DNA from: an uncultured Clostridia bacterium
GTDB lineage: Bacteria > Bacillota > Clostridia > JAAYHZ01
Assembly (NCBI GenBank): GCA_937894465.1
Contig: CALCRE010000099.1
Span: 1 to 24,707, forward strand
DNA: 24,707 nt
Reading direction: 5' to 3'
A program made the translations under genes and the position numbers. Positions 16,047 to 24,449 of this stretch are shown piece by piece. The stretch's first letter is position 1. Each line of letters begins with the position of its first letter. The notes beneath the pieces were generated by a model. The model was given only the letters and a program-made list of their open reading frames with translations, was not told where the DNA came from and did not search any database.

Positions 16047-16976
16047 TTATGCTTTTCCGTCACATCCTAAAACATTGACCAGTTTGTTCTTTACAAGTTC
16101 TTTGATCATTGATCTGGCCGGTCCTAAATATTTTCTAGGATCGAAATCTGCCGGGTTCAATGCGAAATGTTCACGGATACCTGCTGTCATAGCAAGTCTT
16201 AAGTCGGAATCAATGTTTATCTTACATACGGACATGGAAGCGGCTTTTCTAAGCATTTCTTCGGGAACACCTTGTGCTCCTGGCATATTTCCACCGTATT
16301 TGTTGATCTTTTCAACATATTCCGGGATAACAGAGGATGCGCCGTGTAACACGATGGGGAATCCGGGTAACCTTTTCCCTACTTCTTCAAGTATGTCAAA
16401 ACGTAATCTGGGTTCACCTTTAAATTTGAATGCACCGTGACTGGTTCCGATAGCGATAGCAAGTGAATCCACTCCGGTTTCTTTTACAAATTGTTCAACT
16501 TCATCCGGATCGGTAAATGCTGCATCTTTATCACTAACGTTGATATTGTCTTCGATACCGGCTAATTTTCCTAATTCACCTTCTACGACAACACCCTTTG
16601 AATGTGCATAATCCACAACCTGCTTGGTCAGTCTGATGTTTTCCTTAAGAGGATATTTGGATCCGTCAATCATAACAGATGTAAATCCACCGTCTATGCA
16701 AGATTTACAAACTTCAAAATCTTCTCCGTGATCCAAATGAACGCATATGGGAAGATCTGTGTCTATAATGGCAGCTTCAATGAGCTTCATCAAATAAACA
16801 TGTTTTGCATACTTTCTTGCACCTGCTGAAACTTGTAGAATAAGGGGTGCATTTACCTCTTTTGCAGCTTCAGTAATCCCTTGTATGATTTCCATATTGT
16901 TAACATTGAATGCTCCTATTGCATAGCCGCCTTCATAGGCTTTTTTAAACATTTCCGTTGATGTAACTAATGGCAT
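16047..16976 (-). CDS. fba: Class II fructose-bisphosphate aldolase
   Basis: The enzyme reversibly cleaves fructose-1,6-bisphosphate to dihydroxyacetone phosphate and glyceraldehyde-3-phosphate. The 309-residue protein has the class II features: D82 with the zinc ligand H83 in HLDHGE, E134 in VEGELG, the ligand H180 in IGTSHGAFKF, and the ligand H211 in VLHGASS. ATG 16976 was chosen because AAAGGAGAT lies 6 bases upstream; the longer frame to 16997 starts before that site. It is divergent from pfp, the enzyme making its substrate. Confidence 0.96.
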   Translation of the reverse strand: MPLVTSTEMFKKAYEGGYAIGAFNVNNMEIIQGITEAAKEVNAPLILQVSAGARKYAKHVYLMKLIEAAIIDTDLPICVHLDHGEDFEVCKSCIDGGFTSVMIDGSKYPLKENIRLTKQVVDYAHSKGVVVEGELGKLAGIEDNINVSDKDAAFTDPDEVEQFVKETGVDSLAIAIGTSHGAFKFKGEPRLRFDILEEVGKRLPGFPIVLHGASSVIPEYVEKINKYGGNMPGAQGVPEEMLRKAASMSVCKINIDSDLRLAMTAGIREHFALNPADFDPRKYLGPARSMIKELVKNKLVNVLGCDGKA

Positions 16977-17072
16977 GATATTATCTCCTTTAATCATGAA
17001 TGTATTTAAACCTTATTAAGGTCTATTTCTTTTCTAAAACAACTGTTTTTATTCACATAAAACCCACTATAT

Positions 17073-17100
17073 ATATTATCAAAAAATAGTATAAAATCAA
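17073..17100 (-). promoter_or_regulatory. Promoter of fba
   Basis: On the minus strand TTGATT (17095-17100), 16 bases, TAATAT (17073-17078). The ~90-nt leader contains the 13-nt palindrome ACCTTATTAAGGT (17010-17022), a possible operator. Confidence 0.5.
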
Positions 17101-17159
17101 GTAAAAATTCTTGTTAAAAGGCCCTGATGTGAAATAATTAACATTATATCATGAAAACT

Positions 17160-17188
17160 TTGATTTTTAGGGTGCATTATGTTATATT
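17160..17188 (+). promoter_or_regulatory. Promoter of pfp
   Basis: TTGATT (17160-17165), exactly 17 bases, TATATT (17183-17188), about 33 bases before the pfp start and its AGGAGG site. The two divergent -35 boxes (this one and that of fba) are about 60 bp apart. Confidence 0.6.
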
Positions 17189-17221
17189 TGTCCTTGAGAA
17201 TTTTTTTATCAGGAGGAAACT

Positions 17222-18469
17222 ATGAGCAAATTAATTGGTAATGCAGTCTTCGGTCAATCCGGCGGACCTACATCAGTAATAAATGCAAGTGCTTCAGGTG
17301 TTTTCCAAGAAGCATTAAAGCAAGAAAACATCGTTAAAATATATGGTGCCGCACATGGAATCAAAGGTGTTCTTGATGAAGTGATGTATAACATGGGTCA
17401 AGAAGATCCGGTGGAATTAAATCTTTTAAAAACCACTCCCTCATCCGCTTTAGGCTCAGTTCGATACAAATTGGCTGACCCTAACAAAGATGAAACAGAT
17501 TACAAGCGTATCTTGGAAGTCTTTAAGAAATACAATATCCGTTATTTCTTCTATAACGGTGGAAACGATTCCATGGACACATGTAACAAGATCAGCAAGT
17601 TTATGCAAAAAGCGGGTTACGAATGCAGGGTTATGGGCGTTCCGAAGACCATCGACAATGACCTTTGGGCGACAGACCACTGTCCGGGTTACGGTTCGGC
17701 TGCAAGGTACGTTGCTACATCCACAATGGAAGTATACCAAGATGCACGTGTTTATGACACTCCCATGATCACCGTGTTGGAAGTAATGGGAAGAAATGCC
17801 GGTTGGTTGACAGCTGCCACAGCCTTAGCTGCATACAAAGGATTCGGTCCGGATCTGATCTATCTTCCGGAAGTTCCCTTCTCCATTGATAAATATTTGT
17901 CCGATGTTGAAAAAGTATTTAAGAAAACCGGAAAAGTTATTGTTGCCGTATCGGAAGGATGCAAAGATACCAATGGAAAATATATACCTGAAATGGTTCA
18001 AGACAATTTGACAAAAGACGCTTTCGGACATTCCCAATTAGGTGGAACTGCAACCATTTTAGCTGATGTTGCAAAAAACAAGTTTGGATGCAAAGTCAGA
18101 GGGATTGAATTCTCCTTGCTACAACGCTGTGCAACTCACATCGGTTCCCTAACCGATATCAACGAAGCCTTTATGGCCGGCCAAGAAGCTGTAAAAGCAG
18201 CCTGCGAAGGTATGACGGATAAAATGGTTGCTTTCGAAAGAGTTTCAAACAATCCTTATGATTGCAAAATAAAGTTGATCAACTTATCTGAAGTTGCAAA
18301 TGCCGAGAAGAAAATTCCTGCAGAATGGATCAACAAAGAAGGTAACTTTGTCAGTGAAGAATTCGTTCATTACGCACTGCCTTTGATCCAAGGAAATCCG
18401 GAAATCACATTAGAAGACGGCTTGCCCAGATTTGCCAAACTGAAAAAGGTACTTGCAAAGCCGGAATAA
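17222..18469 (+). CDS. pfp: Pyrophosphate-dependent phosphofructokinase
   Basis: The enzyme reversibly phosphorylates fructose-6-phosphate at C1, probably with pyrophosphate. The 415-residue protein has the PFK motifs GQSGGPTSVIN near the N-terminus, GGNDSMDT (113-120), PKTIDND (141-147) and MGRNAGW (189-195). Two residues point to PPi instead of ATP: D116, where ATP enzymes have Gly (GGDGS), and K142 in PKTIDND, where ATP enzymes have Gly (PGTIDND). N115 replaces the more usual Asp. AGGAGG precedes the ATG. PPi use makes the step reversible and saves ATP, common in anaerobes. It is divergent from fba, the next glycolytic step. Confidence 0.92.
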   Translation: MSKLIGNAVFGQSGGPTSVINASASGVFQEALKQENIVKIYGAAHGIKGVLDEVMYNMGQEDPVELNLLKTTPSSALGSVRYKLADPNKDETDYKRILEVFKKYNIRYFFYNGGNDSMDTCNKISKFMQKAGYECRVMGVPKTIDNDLWATDHCPGYGSAARYVATSTMEVYQDARVYDTPMITVLEVMGRNAGWLTAATALAAYKGFGPDLIYLPEVPFSIDKYLSDVEKVFKKTGKVIVAVSEGCKDTNGKYIPEMVQDNLTKDAFGHSQLGGTATILADVAKNKFGCKVRGIEFSLLQRCATHIGSLTDINEAFMAGQEAVKAACEGMTDKMVAFERVSNNPYDCKIKLINLSEVANAEKKIPAEWINKEGNFVSEEFVHYALPLIQGNPEITLEDGLPRFAKLKKVLAKPE

Positions 18470-18513
18470 TAAGATACAATTCATAATGAGATACGATTCA
18501 TAACGAACTATAT

Positions 18514-18546
18514 AAAAGGTGCTTTCCATCGTGAAAAGCACCTTTT
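18514..18546. terminator. Bidirectional terminator between pfp and the XRE regulator gene
   Basis: AAAAGGTGCTTT (18514-18525) pairs with AAAGCACCTTTT (18535-18546), extended by a C-G pair across a one-base bulge. It is followed by a T-run and separates convergent genes. Confidence 0.85.
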
Positions 18547-18572
18547 TTTCTTTATTTGTACTTCAAGTAAAG

Positions 18573-19676
18573 TTATTTCTTATCCTTGGCAAATTCTTCG
18601 TATTTCATCATGAGATTCTCAATGTTGGAATCATCGATTTGGTATGATGCCAAATATTCTTTAATGTTGTTCAATTCACATCTGACAAGGTTTTCTTTGT
18701 CACCGGAAGAAACCTCATTCATATCATATAGATACCCACGCACAAATAATGATTTTTGAGTCAGTTTCTTTCCTAAAACTCGGTCATACTCCACAGCCTG
18801 TTGGAGACATTTTTCGTAATTTACATAAGCCTCATTTATCAAATCCATTTTCAATTGTCTGTTTCCAATCCATCTAAAAAGATTGGATAATAAGTAGCTG
18901 TGAAAACCGTGCTCATCATGGTCATAAATCAGATTTAAGAATTGCACCCCTTTTTCAAGGGCAACGATCTGTTCATCGATGGTGAGAGTTGAGTCCTCAA
19001 GAGCAATGTCACGAAGCGATATAGATAAGTCATAAACCAAATCAGTAATATCAGCTTTGATATATTTTATTCTTTCCTTGTGGCCACGATGGAAGACTTC
19101 TTTTTTCGCAGAGTTTTTAGTGTAATTACCTGCAGGAAAACGGTCGCATAATTGTAGCGCTTTCTCTGTCTCCCCTATGGTTGAATAAACATTGATAAGA
19201 TCAAAAATTGTTTCATATCGAATGTCATCATCAAAACATTCTTCTAAAATTCTTGTAGAATGCTTAATGATTTCATCCCTGTGTTCTTTTGCTCCGTTTA
19301 CAACTTGACAGTCATATACTAAATCCAGCACATAATTCAATAATATTCTGAAATCATTGGGGAACTGCGCTGTCATTCGTCTTGTTAATTCTTGTGATTC
19401 AGCCGTTTTTCCATCTCGATTGAGGATTTGTCTCTCTTTTATATACTCTTGGATTTCAAGCTCGTTCTTAGCATGATCCACTCCTAATAATTCATCAACG
19501 CTGATACCGAAATAACTTGCAATGGGAATAAGCATCGAAATATCCGGATAGCACTCTCCCCTTTCCCATTTTGATATGGCTTGACAAGAGATGTTCAAAT
19601 GATCTGCAAGTTTTTCTTGTGTGACATCCTTTTCACGACGTAGTCTCTTAATGGTGTCGCCTAATGTGATATTCAT
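18573..19676 (-). CDS. XRE-family regulator with TPR-like C-terminal region
   Basis: The 367-residue protein has an N-terminal Cro/CI-type helix-turn-helix (about 5-60: IKRLRREKDVTQEKLADHLNI, QAISKWERGECYPD, LIPIASYFGISVDELLGV). The rest is alpha-helical with TPR-like repeats (about 90-360; for example IGETEKALQLCDRF and INEAYVNYEKCLQQAVEY). The layout matches peptide- or metabolite-sensing XRE-TPR regulators common in Clostridia; no candidate signal-peptide gene is visible beside it. AAAGGAG is 8 bases before the ATG. It has its own promoter and a possible self-operator. Its targets are unknown; the nearest downstream genes are convergent, so regulation in trans or autoregulation is likely. 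Confidence 0.85.
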   Translation of the reverse strand: MNITLGDTIKRLRREKDVTQEKLADHLNISCQAISKWERGECYPDISMLIPIASYFGISVDELLGVDHAKNELEIQEYIKERQILNRDGKTAESQELTRRMTAQFPNDFRILLNYVLDLVYDCQVVNGAKEHRDEIIKHSTRILEECFDDDIRYETIFDLINVYSTIGETEKALQLCDRFPAGNYTKNSAKKEVFHRGHKERIKYIKADITDLVYDLSISLRDIALEDSTLTIDEQIVALEKGVQFLNLIYDHDEHGFHSYLLSNLFRWIGNRQLKMDLINEAYVNYEKCLQQAVEYDRVLGKKLTQKSLFVRGYLYDMNEVSSGDKENLVRCELNNIKEYLASYQIDDSNIENLMMKYEEFAKDKK

Positions 19677-19700
19677 ATAATCGGCTCCTTTTATATAGTA

Positions 19701-19750
19701 AACAGCGCTGCTTCTACTGTTAGTATATTCATTTTAATGTTTGAAAACAA
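19701..19750 (-). promoter_or_regulatory. Promoter and possible operator of the XRE regulator gene
   Basis: On the minus strand TTGTTT (19745-19750), 17 bases, TATACT (19722-19727). Just downstream lies the inverted repeat AACAG...CTGTT (19701-19705 with 19717-19721) with the palindrome CAGCGCTG (19703-19710) inside it. It overlaps the expected transcription start, as an autoregulatory operator would. Confidence 0.5.
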
Positions 19751-19790
19751 GAACGTCATAAGACACTTGCATAAACCATGGGTTGATTTT

Positions 19791-20750
19791 TTAAACCTTT
19801 TTCTCCCCTACCATCTTGTTGATTAATAAGTAATATGGCCTTGTGAGTGGTATAAAAACAATGGCGCTGATTAAATTGATTATAATGTGACATAATGCCG
19901 GGAACAAATCTGAACTCCAGTTAAATCGGTTGATGAGCCAATCCAGTAAATTGTTCAATTGGGTTAAAAGCAATAACCCTACAATTGATCCGGCCAGATT
20001 ATACAATGTGTGAGCCCATGCCATTTTAACGGCTTCCCTTCCTGTGTTATAGGATGCTATTTGTGCCGTGATACAGGTTCCTAAATTGCTTCCTAATATG
20101 ATGGCGATGACGGCGGCCTTCCCTACAATGCCTTCCTTGAACAAGAGTATGGTGAGTGCCGTCACAGCGGCACTGCTGTGGGTTACGGCGGTGACAAAGA
20201 CGGATAAACTAAAAGGCCTTGATACATGCTCACCGTATCGTGCAAATCGATTGGATTGCATCAATTGGGCTCGGAAAATCGGCATGCTGAGGTTCAATAC
20301 GCTGATTCCTATGAAAATTAAGCCGATGGAAATTAGGACGTCTCCGATATAGGCAAGATTGCCTTTTCTTATGAAGCATTTCATTAATAAACCGGCTGCA
20401 AGAACGATGTACTTTAAGTATTGCGGATTGCAGGTAAGCAATATGGCACTGAATGTTGTCCCTAAGTTTGCACCGTATATGATGCCTAATGAGCTGTAGA
20501 AGCTCATCATTCCCGAGTTAATGAGGCTGATTGTGCAAAGCATCACCGGAGTGCTGCCTTGCAGTAAAATGGATAATGAAAAACCACTGAAAAAAGAAGT
20601 CACGGTGTTTTTTGTGTATTTTAATAACACCGGTTTAATGTGCTTTTCTCCGATTTTCAAAAGCGTTTTACTTAAATTTTGTATGCCCATATTTAATATG
20701 AATATGCCGGCACCGAAATATATGGCGATTAATAAAGCAATCTTGATCAT
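19791..20750 (-). CDS. Na/Pi-cotransporter-like membrane protein, degenerate motifs, no PhoU domain
   Basis: The 319-residue protein has the two-repeat membrane layout of the NptA/PNaS family with conserved GANLGTT (93-99) and GSNLGTC (220-226) loops. Each expected QSSSAT signature is altered: QGSTPVM (64-70) in the first half and THSSAAVT (190-197) in the second. The soluble PhoU-like tail of the 14272 paralogue is absent, so it ends after the membrane core. The fold is kept but the substrate may not be phosphate. The start ATG 20750 has no clear ribosome site. It lies 49 bp after the QueT-like gene in the same direction, suggesting an operon. Confidence 0.75.
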   Translation of the reverse strand: MIKIALLIAIYFGAGIFILNMGIQNLSKTLLKIGEKHIKPVLLKYTKNTVTSFFSGFSLSILLQGSTPVMLCTISLINSGMMSFYSSLGIIYGANLGTTFSAILLTCNPQYLKYIVLAAGLLMKCFIRKGNLAYIGDVLISIGLIFIGISVLNLSMPIFRAQLMQSNRFARYGEHVSRPFSLSVFVTAVTHSSAAVTALTILLFKEGIVGKAAVIAIILGSNLGTCITAQIASYNTGREAVKMAWAHTLYNLAGSIVGLLLLTQLNNLLDWLINRFNWSSDLFPALCHIIINLISAIVFIPLTRPYYLLINKMVGEKKV

Positions 20751-20799
20751 ATCAATGGTTATGACAAGATTGTCCGGATTATTCTACTTAAAGGATTAT

Positions 20800-21285
20800 C
20801 TACTCTTCACGCTTAATGATTTTATACTTCTCGAACAGTTTTAATAATGGGTATCCCAACCCGTAACAGGAGATGGCTTGCCCTCCGGCAACAGTTAACA
20901 TGGTAACCGCCATGGGCAATGTATTTTCCGTATAAACCGTGCTAACCACCCATCCGACAATGAGACCGTTGACAATAACAGCAGGAAGCGGTACTAACAA
21001 CTTTCTGGATTTCGGAACTAGATAGGTCAAAAAAGCGGCAATCAAGGTGGCTAGACTTCCGAAAATGATATCCATCCAGCCTAATCCACCGGCAATATTG
21101 GCAATCAGGCATCCTACAAACAATCCCGGTATGGCGGCAGGCGTAAAATATGGCAGTACAGTCAGAGCTTCAGAGACACGCACCTGGATGGGACCGTAGC
21201 TGATGGGAAGTAATAAAATGGTCAAAGCGGTATATATGGAAGCGATAATCGCAGCTTTTACGATAAATTTTAATTCGATTTTCAT
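20800..21285 (-). CDS. queT: QueT-family ECF transporter substrate-binding component
   Basis: QueT-type S components pair with the shared ECF energizing module to import a queuosine precursor. The protein, read as 161 residues from ATG 21285, is very hydrophobic with about five or six helices. The segment YGPIQVRVSEALTVLPYF followed by TPAAIPGLFVGC, IANIAGG and DIIFGSLATL is the family signature. AAGGTAGAAGA precedes this ATG; upstream in-frame starts reach 21345 and cannot be excluded. No preQ1 riboswitch is visible ahead of it, and no queuosine gene is adjacent, so the substrate is inferred from family only. It lies 63 bp after the EamA gene. Confidence 0.85.
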   Translation of the reverse strand: MKIELKFIVKAAIIASIYTALTILLLPISYGPIQVRVSEALTVLPYFTPAAIPGLFVGCLIANIAGGLGWMDIIFGSLATLIAAFLTYLVPKSRKLLVPLPAVIVNGLIVGWVVSTVYTENTLPMAVTMLTVAGGQAISCYGLGYPLLKLFEKYKIIKREE

Positions 21286-21348
21286 TTCTTCTACCTTCTC
21301 TTTCATGATTCTATGACATATTATCGTTATTTTTTTCTTTTTCAACCA

Positions 21349-22245
21349 CTATATATTTAATAGCACAAGGGATAAAATAGAACAGCATATACCCAGAAAG
21401 GACAACCTGTTCAACTTCTCACTAAAGAACAGTTTTCCCACCAAAACAAAAACAATGATGTTAACGCTGTTCATAGTCGGGAATAAAACGGTTGAAGGCA
21501 TGATATTTAAAAAGTACATAAATAACAAATTCACAGCATTCTGGCTTATAGCGGCTAATAAAACATAGACATAATAGCGCATCGGCAATGGGCTGTCCAT
21601 AGCATTATCTTTTTGCTGAGGTCTATTCATTTTATGCTTGGTCATAAGGAACATGACTAAAGAAATGATGGAAGATGTTATGGTATAAACAACCAAGTAC
21701 TGCTTGTTCATGTCGTAATAACGCTGTGAAAATGCTTGGGTGAATATCACGGCAATTCCCATGGCAACGGTGGCAGCTACAACGTAGATGATCCACTTCA
21801 CAGACATTTTACTCTTGTCCCCGTTTTTAACGCTTTGATAAAACAAATAGATGGATATGGCGGCAAATATGATACCGATGGTCTTTAACAAATCCAATTT
21901 GTCATTCCATATGAATATACCGGTGATCATTGGCAATATGCTGTGAAACGTGTAAATTACATTGGTTAATCCTGTGGGGCCGGTCCCCAAAGCGTAAAAC
22001 AACATGATATAGGATATGATGTAGAACACACCAAAAAGGGTCGGATATATTAACAAGTCCATTGTCATGGGTATATTTTTAAAAGGTGGAATGGTCACTA
22101 GAAAAATTGCTTGAAACAATGCATAAATAAATACAAAAAAAATAGAGTTGCGATATGTACTTGAAGTTGAGCTTTGCGCTTTCTTCGTGTATACCGAATT
22201 AATCCCCCTGCTTAAACCGAATATAAGAAACCATAAGGCTGTCAT
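21349..22245 (-). CDS. EamA/DMT-superfamily permease
   Basis: The 298-residue protein has about ten membrane helices in two five-helix halves, the drug/metabolite transporter layout. The first half ends with a typical IFIWNDKLDLLKTIGIIFAA segment and the second with LFFSEKLNRLSFLGICCSIL, the paired EamA repeat endings. GAGGT lies 7 bases before ATG 22245. It appears to lead an EamA, QueT-like, Na/Pi-like transporter set. DMT substrates cannot be read from sequence. Confidence 0.85.
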   Translation of the reverse strand: MTALWFLIFGLSRGINSVYTKKAQSSTSSTYRNSIFFVFIYALFQAIFLVTIPPFKNIPMTMDLLIYPTLFGVFYIISYIMLFYALGTGPTGLTNVIYTFHSILPMITGIFIWNDKLDLLKTIGIIFAAISIYLFYQSVKNGDKSKMSVKWIIYVVAATVAMGIAVIFTQAFSQRYYDMNKQYLVVYTITSSIISLVMFLMTKHKMNRPQQKDNAMDSPLPMRYYVYVLLAAISQNAVNLLFMYFLNIMPSTVLFPTMNSVNIIVFVLVGKLFFSEKLNRLSFLGICCSILSLVLLNI

Positions 22246-22438
22246 TTACTTAACCTCTTCTACTAAATTTTATTTTGGCGAACCTTCTATGTATTCTATA
22301 CCGGGATCACCTATAAAGTCCATGCCAATTAAAATAATATTTGACGCAACTCATGGTATGAGACATATTGGGTAAAATTCGTTGTGCTATATGTAGAAAA
22401 ACAATGCTGACAAATCATCCAAAACGACCGACAATACG

Positions 22439-23026
22439 CTATATTGAAAAATGATCCGGTAACGTACTAAGAAAATGCTTAATATCTTGATTCGTTTTCA
22501 GAATTACCGTCTTATCCCTATAATTCATCACTCTGTTACGGACACCGTCACTTCCGGTGTCATAGTTTTTTGCCCAGCGGAACATATTCTTCAGCATATA
22601 AACACTTGGTCTATATGCACATTGTTCGATACCAAGCTTCTGCTTTATAAATCTTAGAATGATTCTGTATTTCCTTATACATAACGGTATATCAAGTAAA
22701 ACAATTAGATCTGCTTGATTTAATCCGTCCTCAAAGCATGCTCGACCTGTATCCTCTATGATATATGTCGGCAAAGCAAGGATTCCCTTAAATAGCTCAT
22801 CACGTTCTTGATCTGTGCGTTTATTATTACCGATCAGCTTTGAATGATCTTTTTTATGCACGACTTCATCAAGACCAAAGTATGGAATCCCTGATTGTTC
22901 CGATATTACTCGGGCTAGTGTAGATTTGCCGCTACCAACCGAACCGGTGATGTATATCTTCATATACTGTTTCTTATGGACAACTTCCTCAACCTGTTTA
23001 CATAGTAAAACACCCCAGGTTTTCAT
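22439..23026 (-). CDS. FlaR-like P-loop NTPase (topology-modulation protein family)
   Basis: The 195-residue protein has a Walker A GSVGSGKST (residues 28-36), a kinase-like IPYFGLDEVVHKK, an IIEDTGR segment, a Walker-B-like LIVLLDIP and basic lid-like RFIKQKLG and MFRWAKNYD. It resembles small nucleoside/adenylate-kinase-fold proteins annotated as DNA topology modulation protein FlaR; the true substrate is unknown. Its ATG at 23024-23026 overlaps the DUF3307 stop (ATGA), supporting this start. However, relatives usually begin at the equivalent of M22 (MKIYITGS; ATG 22963), so the first 21 residues are doubtful. It is the last gene of the SatD-DUF3307-NTPase cassette. Confidence 0.8.
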   Translation of the reverse strand: MKTWGVLLCKQVEEVVHKKQYMKIYITGSVGSGKSTLARVISEQSGIPYFGLDEVVHKKDHSKLIGNNKRTDQERDELFKGILALPTYIIEDTGRACFEDGLNQADLIVLLDIPLCIRKYRIILRFIKQKLGIEQCAYRPSVYMLKNMFRWAKNYDTGSDGVRNRVMNYRDKTVILKTNQDIKHFLSTLPDHFSI

Positions 23027-23793
23027 AAATGTCTGAAAATGATGATATACAATAAAATTGCAGATAAAAGGCTGGATAAAGTTCCGATCAGATAGTATTC
23101 TGCAAAGTCTTGGCTTTTCGAAATACTGTCGTACCGTGCAATGGACTTGGCTGTGAGAATCAAACCGATTGCAGAATACTGTTGAATATTGATAAATATG
23201 ATGATGAGAAAGCGTTCTAAAAACCCTATAACAGCTCCGGCTTTTTTTACATCAACACTTTCTTCTTTCTCTAAAGGTTTGTAATGTGAAAAAGCTTTTA
23301 CAAATGTTATGTTTACCGGTTTGTAAATGCACAGAACCAACAAGACCCATTTGAGTGCACGGGTCAAATCCAAGTTCACCACTTTAAGAAAATCATTAAT
23401 AAAAGGTACGGAGATGATATTAAAAGTCGGATTTGAAAAATAGATTCCAATCAACAAGGTGAATAGAATATGCAAGAATTCATCGATCGCATAGTTTGCC
23501 AAGCCACATTGATTGCTTTTGCTGTTTAGCTTTTTGGTAAAACGGGACTTTGAAATGAAAAACCCTACTAGATCGATTAAAAAATGAGCTGTGCAGATCC
23601 ATAGAAAAACCATGAACAACCCATATGACCTTCCGAATAACAGGAAAAGAATGATAAACGGTATAATGTAAACACCTGTATGTACAAGAAGCTTGCTGAA
23701 CTTATTGATTTTACCGTTGACAGGGTCCTTTGATAAGTAGAAGTCACCCGATATATGGCCGATGAAACACAGTAGAAGCAGATTGGAAAGCAT
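23023..23793 (-). CDS. DUF3307 integral membrane protein
   Basis: The 256-residue protein has roughly six or seven hydrophobic helices. The N-terminal GHISGDFYLSKDP and the later TAHFLIDLVGF match the DUF3307 signature (GHxxGDFxLQ and HxxIDxxK). Conserved His and Asp in these membrane-buried motifs hint at metal or proton handling, which is inference. It starts two bases after the SatD stop and overlaps the NTPase start, so all three are almost certainly co-translated. The family is known to neighbour SatD-like genes. The function is unknown. Confidence 0.85.
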   Translation of the reverse strand: MLSNLLLLCFIGHISGDFYLSKDPVNGKINKFSKLLVHTGVYIIPFIILFLLFGRSYGLFMVFLWICTAHFLIDLVGFFISKSRFTKKLNSKSNQCGLANYAIDEFLHILFTLLIGIYFSNPTFNIISVPFINDFLKVVNLDLTRALKWVLLVLCIYKPVNITFVKAFSHYKPLEKEESVDVKKAGAVIGFLERFLIIIFINIQQYSAIGLILTAKSIARYDSISKSQDFAEYYLIGTLSSLLSAILLYIIIFRHL

Positions 23794-23795
23794 AT

Positions 23796-24449
23796 TTATA
23801 TACCCCGCTCATCTGCCAAAATTCGATTAACGGTTTCTAACGCACTCAAATAGTTGTAATATCCTGCGCTCTTGAACCTGCGCTGTACGCTTGATTGGGA
23901 CAGGTTGAACTTCGCTGCAATTTCCCGTTGGCTCATTCGACAAAAGATACTCTCCTCAATCAATTCTCTTTGCTTTTGTGTCCACTTGCTTTCGATATAA
24001 GAACATAAGCTTAAAGTTGTGTTGATCAGATCAAGGACGGGTGCTTTACTCTTTGCACCAAACTTTATATTCGCTCCGGTGTTCATTTTCCCTTTTTCAA
24101 GGGCTTTAAGCTCATTGACCATATTTCTAGCATGATAATATGCCGGTCCGTCCGCACCGATTGCCATCTTTCGGTTGATTTCAGTATGGATTTCCCCCAT
24201 TCCTATGCCGAATCTTATCTTTACCGGATAGACGGAAAATTTTATCTTTTCAATGATTTCAAGAATATGCCCGGGAGATTTCAGCAACCCTTGAAACTCA
24301 TCTCCTAATGTGATCAGAAAATTAGCAGCGATATCGCCTTCATATTCGGAATTGATCTGTTTCAACACATCTCCGAGTTTTTTTTGAAATTCAATGCGAT
24401 TACCAATTCCTTTTGATTTGATAATATCGCCGATTATTGCATAATACAT
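23796..24449 (-). CDS. SatD-family protein with C-terminal helix-turn-helix
   Basis: The 217-residue soluble protein has an N-terminal domain with YYAIIGDIIKSK (D8), FLITLGDEFQG (D50, E51), IRFGIGMGEIHTEI (78-91) and AIGADGPAYYHARNM (96-110). A C-terminal helix-turn-helix follows (about 173-195: MSQREIAAKFNLSQSSVQRRF). The first part follows the motif order of class III nucleotidyl cyclases: beta-1 Asp, GD hairpin, GI(H)xGE strand, then GxxxxxAR helix. A divergent cyclase-like fold coupled to DNA binding is therefore my inference. SatD was named from a streptococcal secretion and acid-tolerance locus. ATG 24449 is chosen, 8 bases after GAGGTG; a GTG at 24455 is too close to that site. Confidence 0.8.
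   Translation of the reverse strand: MYYAIIGDIIKSKGIGNRIEFQKKLGDVLKQINSEYEGDIAANFLITLGDEFQGLLKSPGHILEIIEKIKFSVYPVKIRFGIGMGEIHTEINRKMAIGADGPAYYHARNMVNELKALEKGKMNTGANIKFGAKSKAPVLDLINTTLSLCSYIESKWTQKQRELIEESIFCRMSQREIAAKFNLSQSSVQRRFKSAGYYNYLSALETVNRILADERGI

Noticed and set aside
17130..17143. Catabolite-repression (cre)-like site TGAAATAATTAACA upstream of pfp
   Set aside because: The outer bases fit but the central CG of cre sites is replaced by AA, so it is likely chance in AT-rich DNA.
21286..21345. PreQ1 riboswitch before the QueT-like gene
   Set aside because: The short gap has no C-rich loop or A-rich tail expected for preQ1 aptamers, and no pseudoknot was found by eye.
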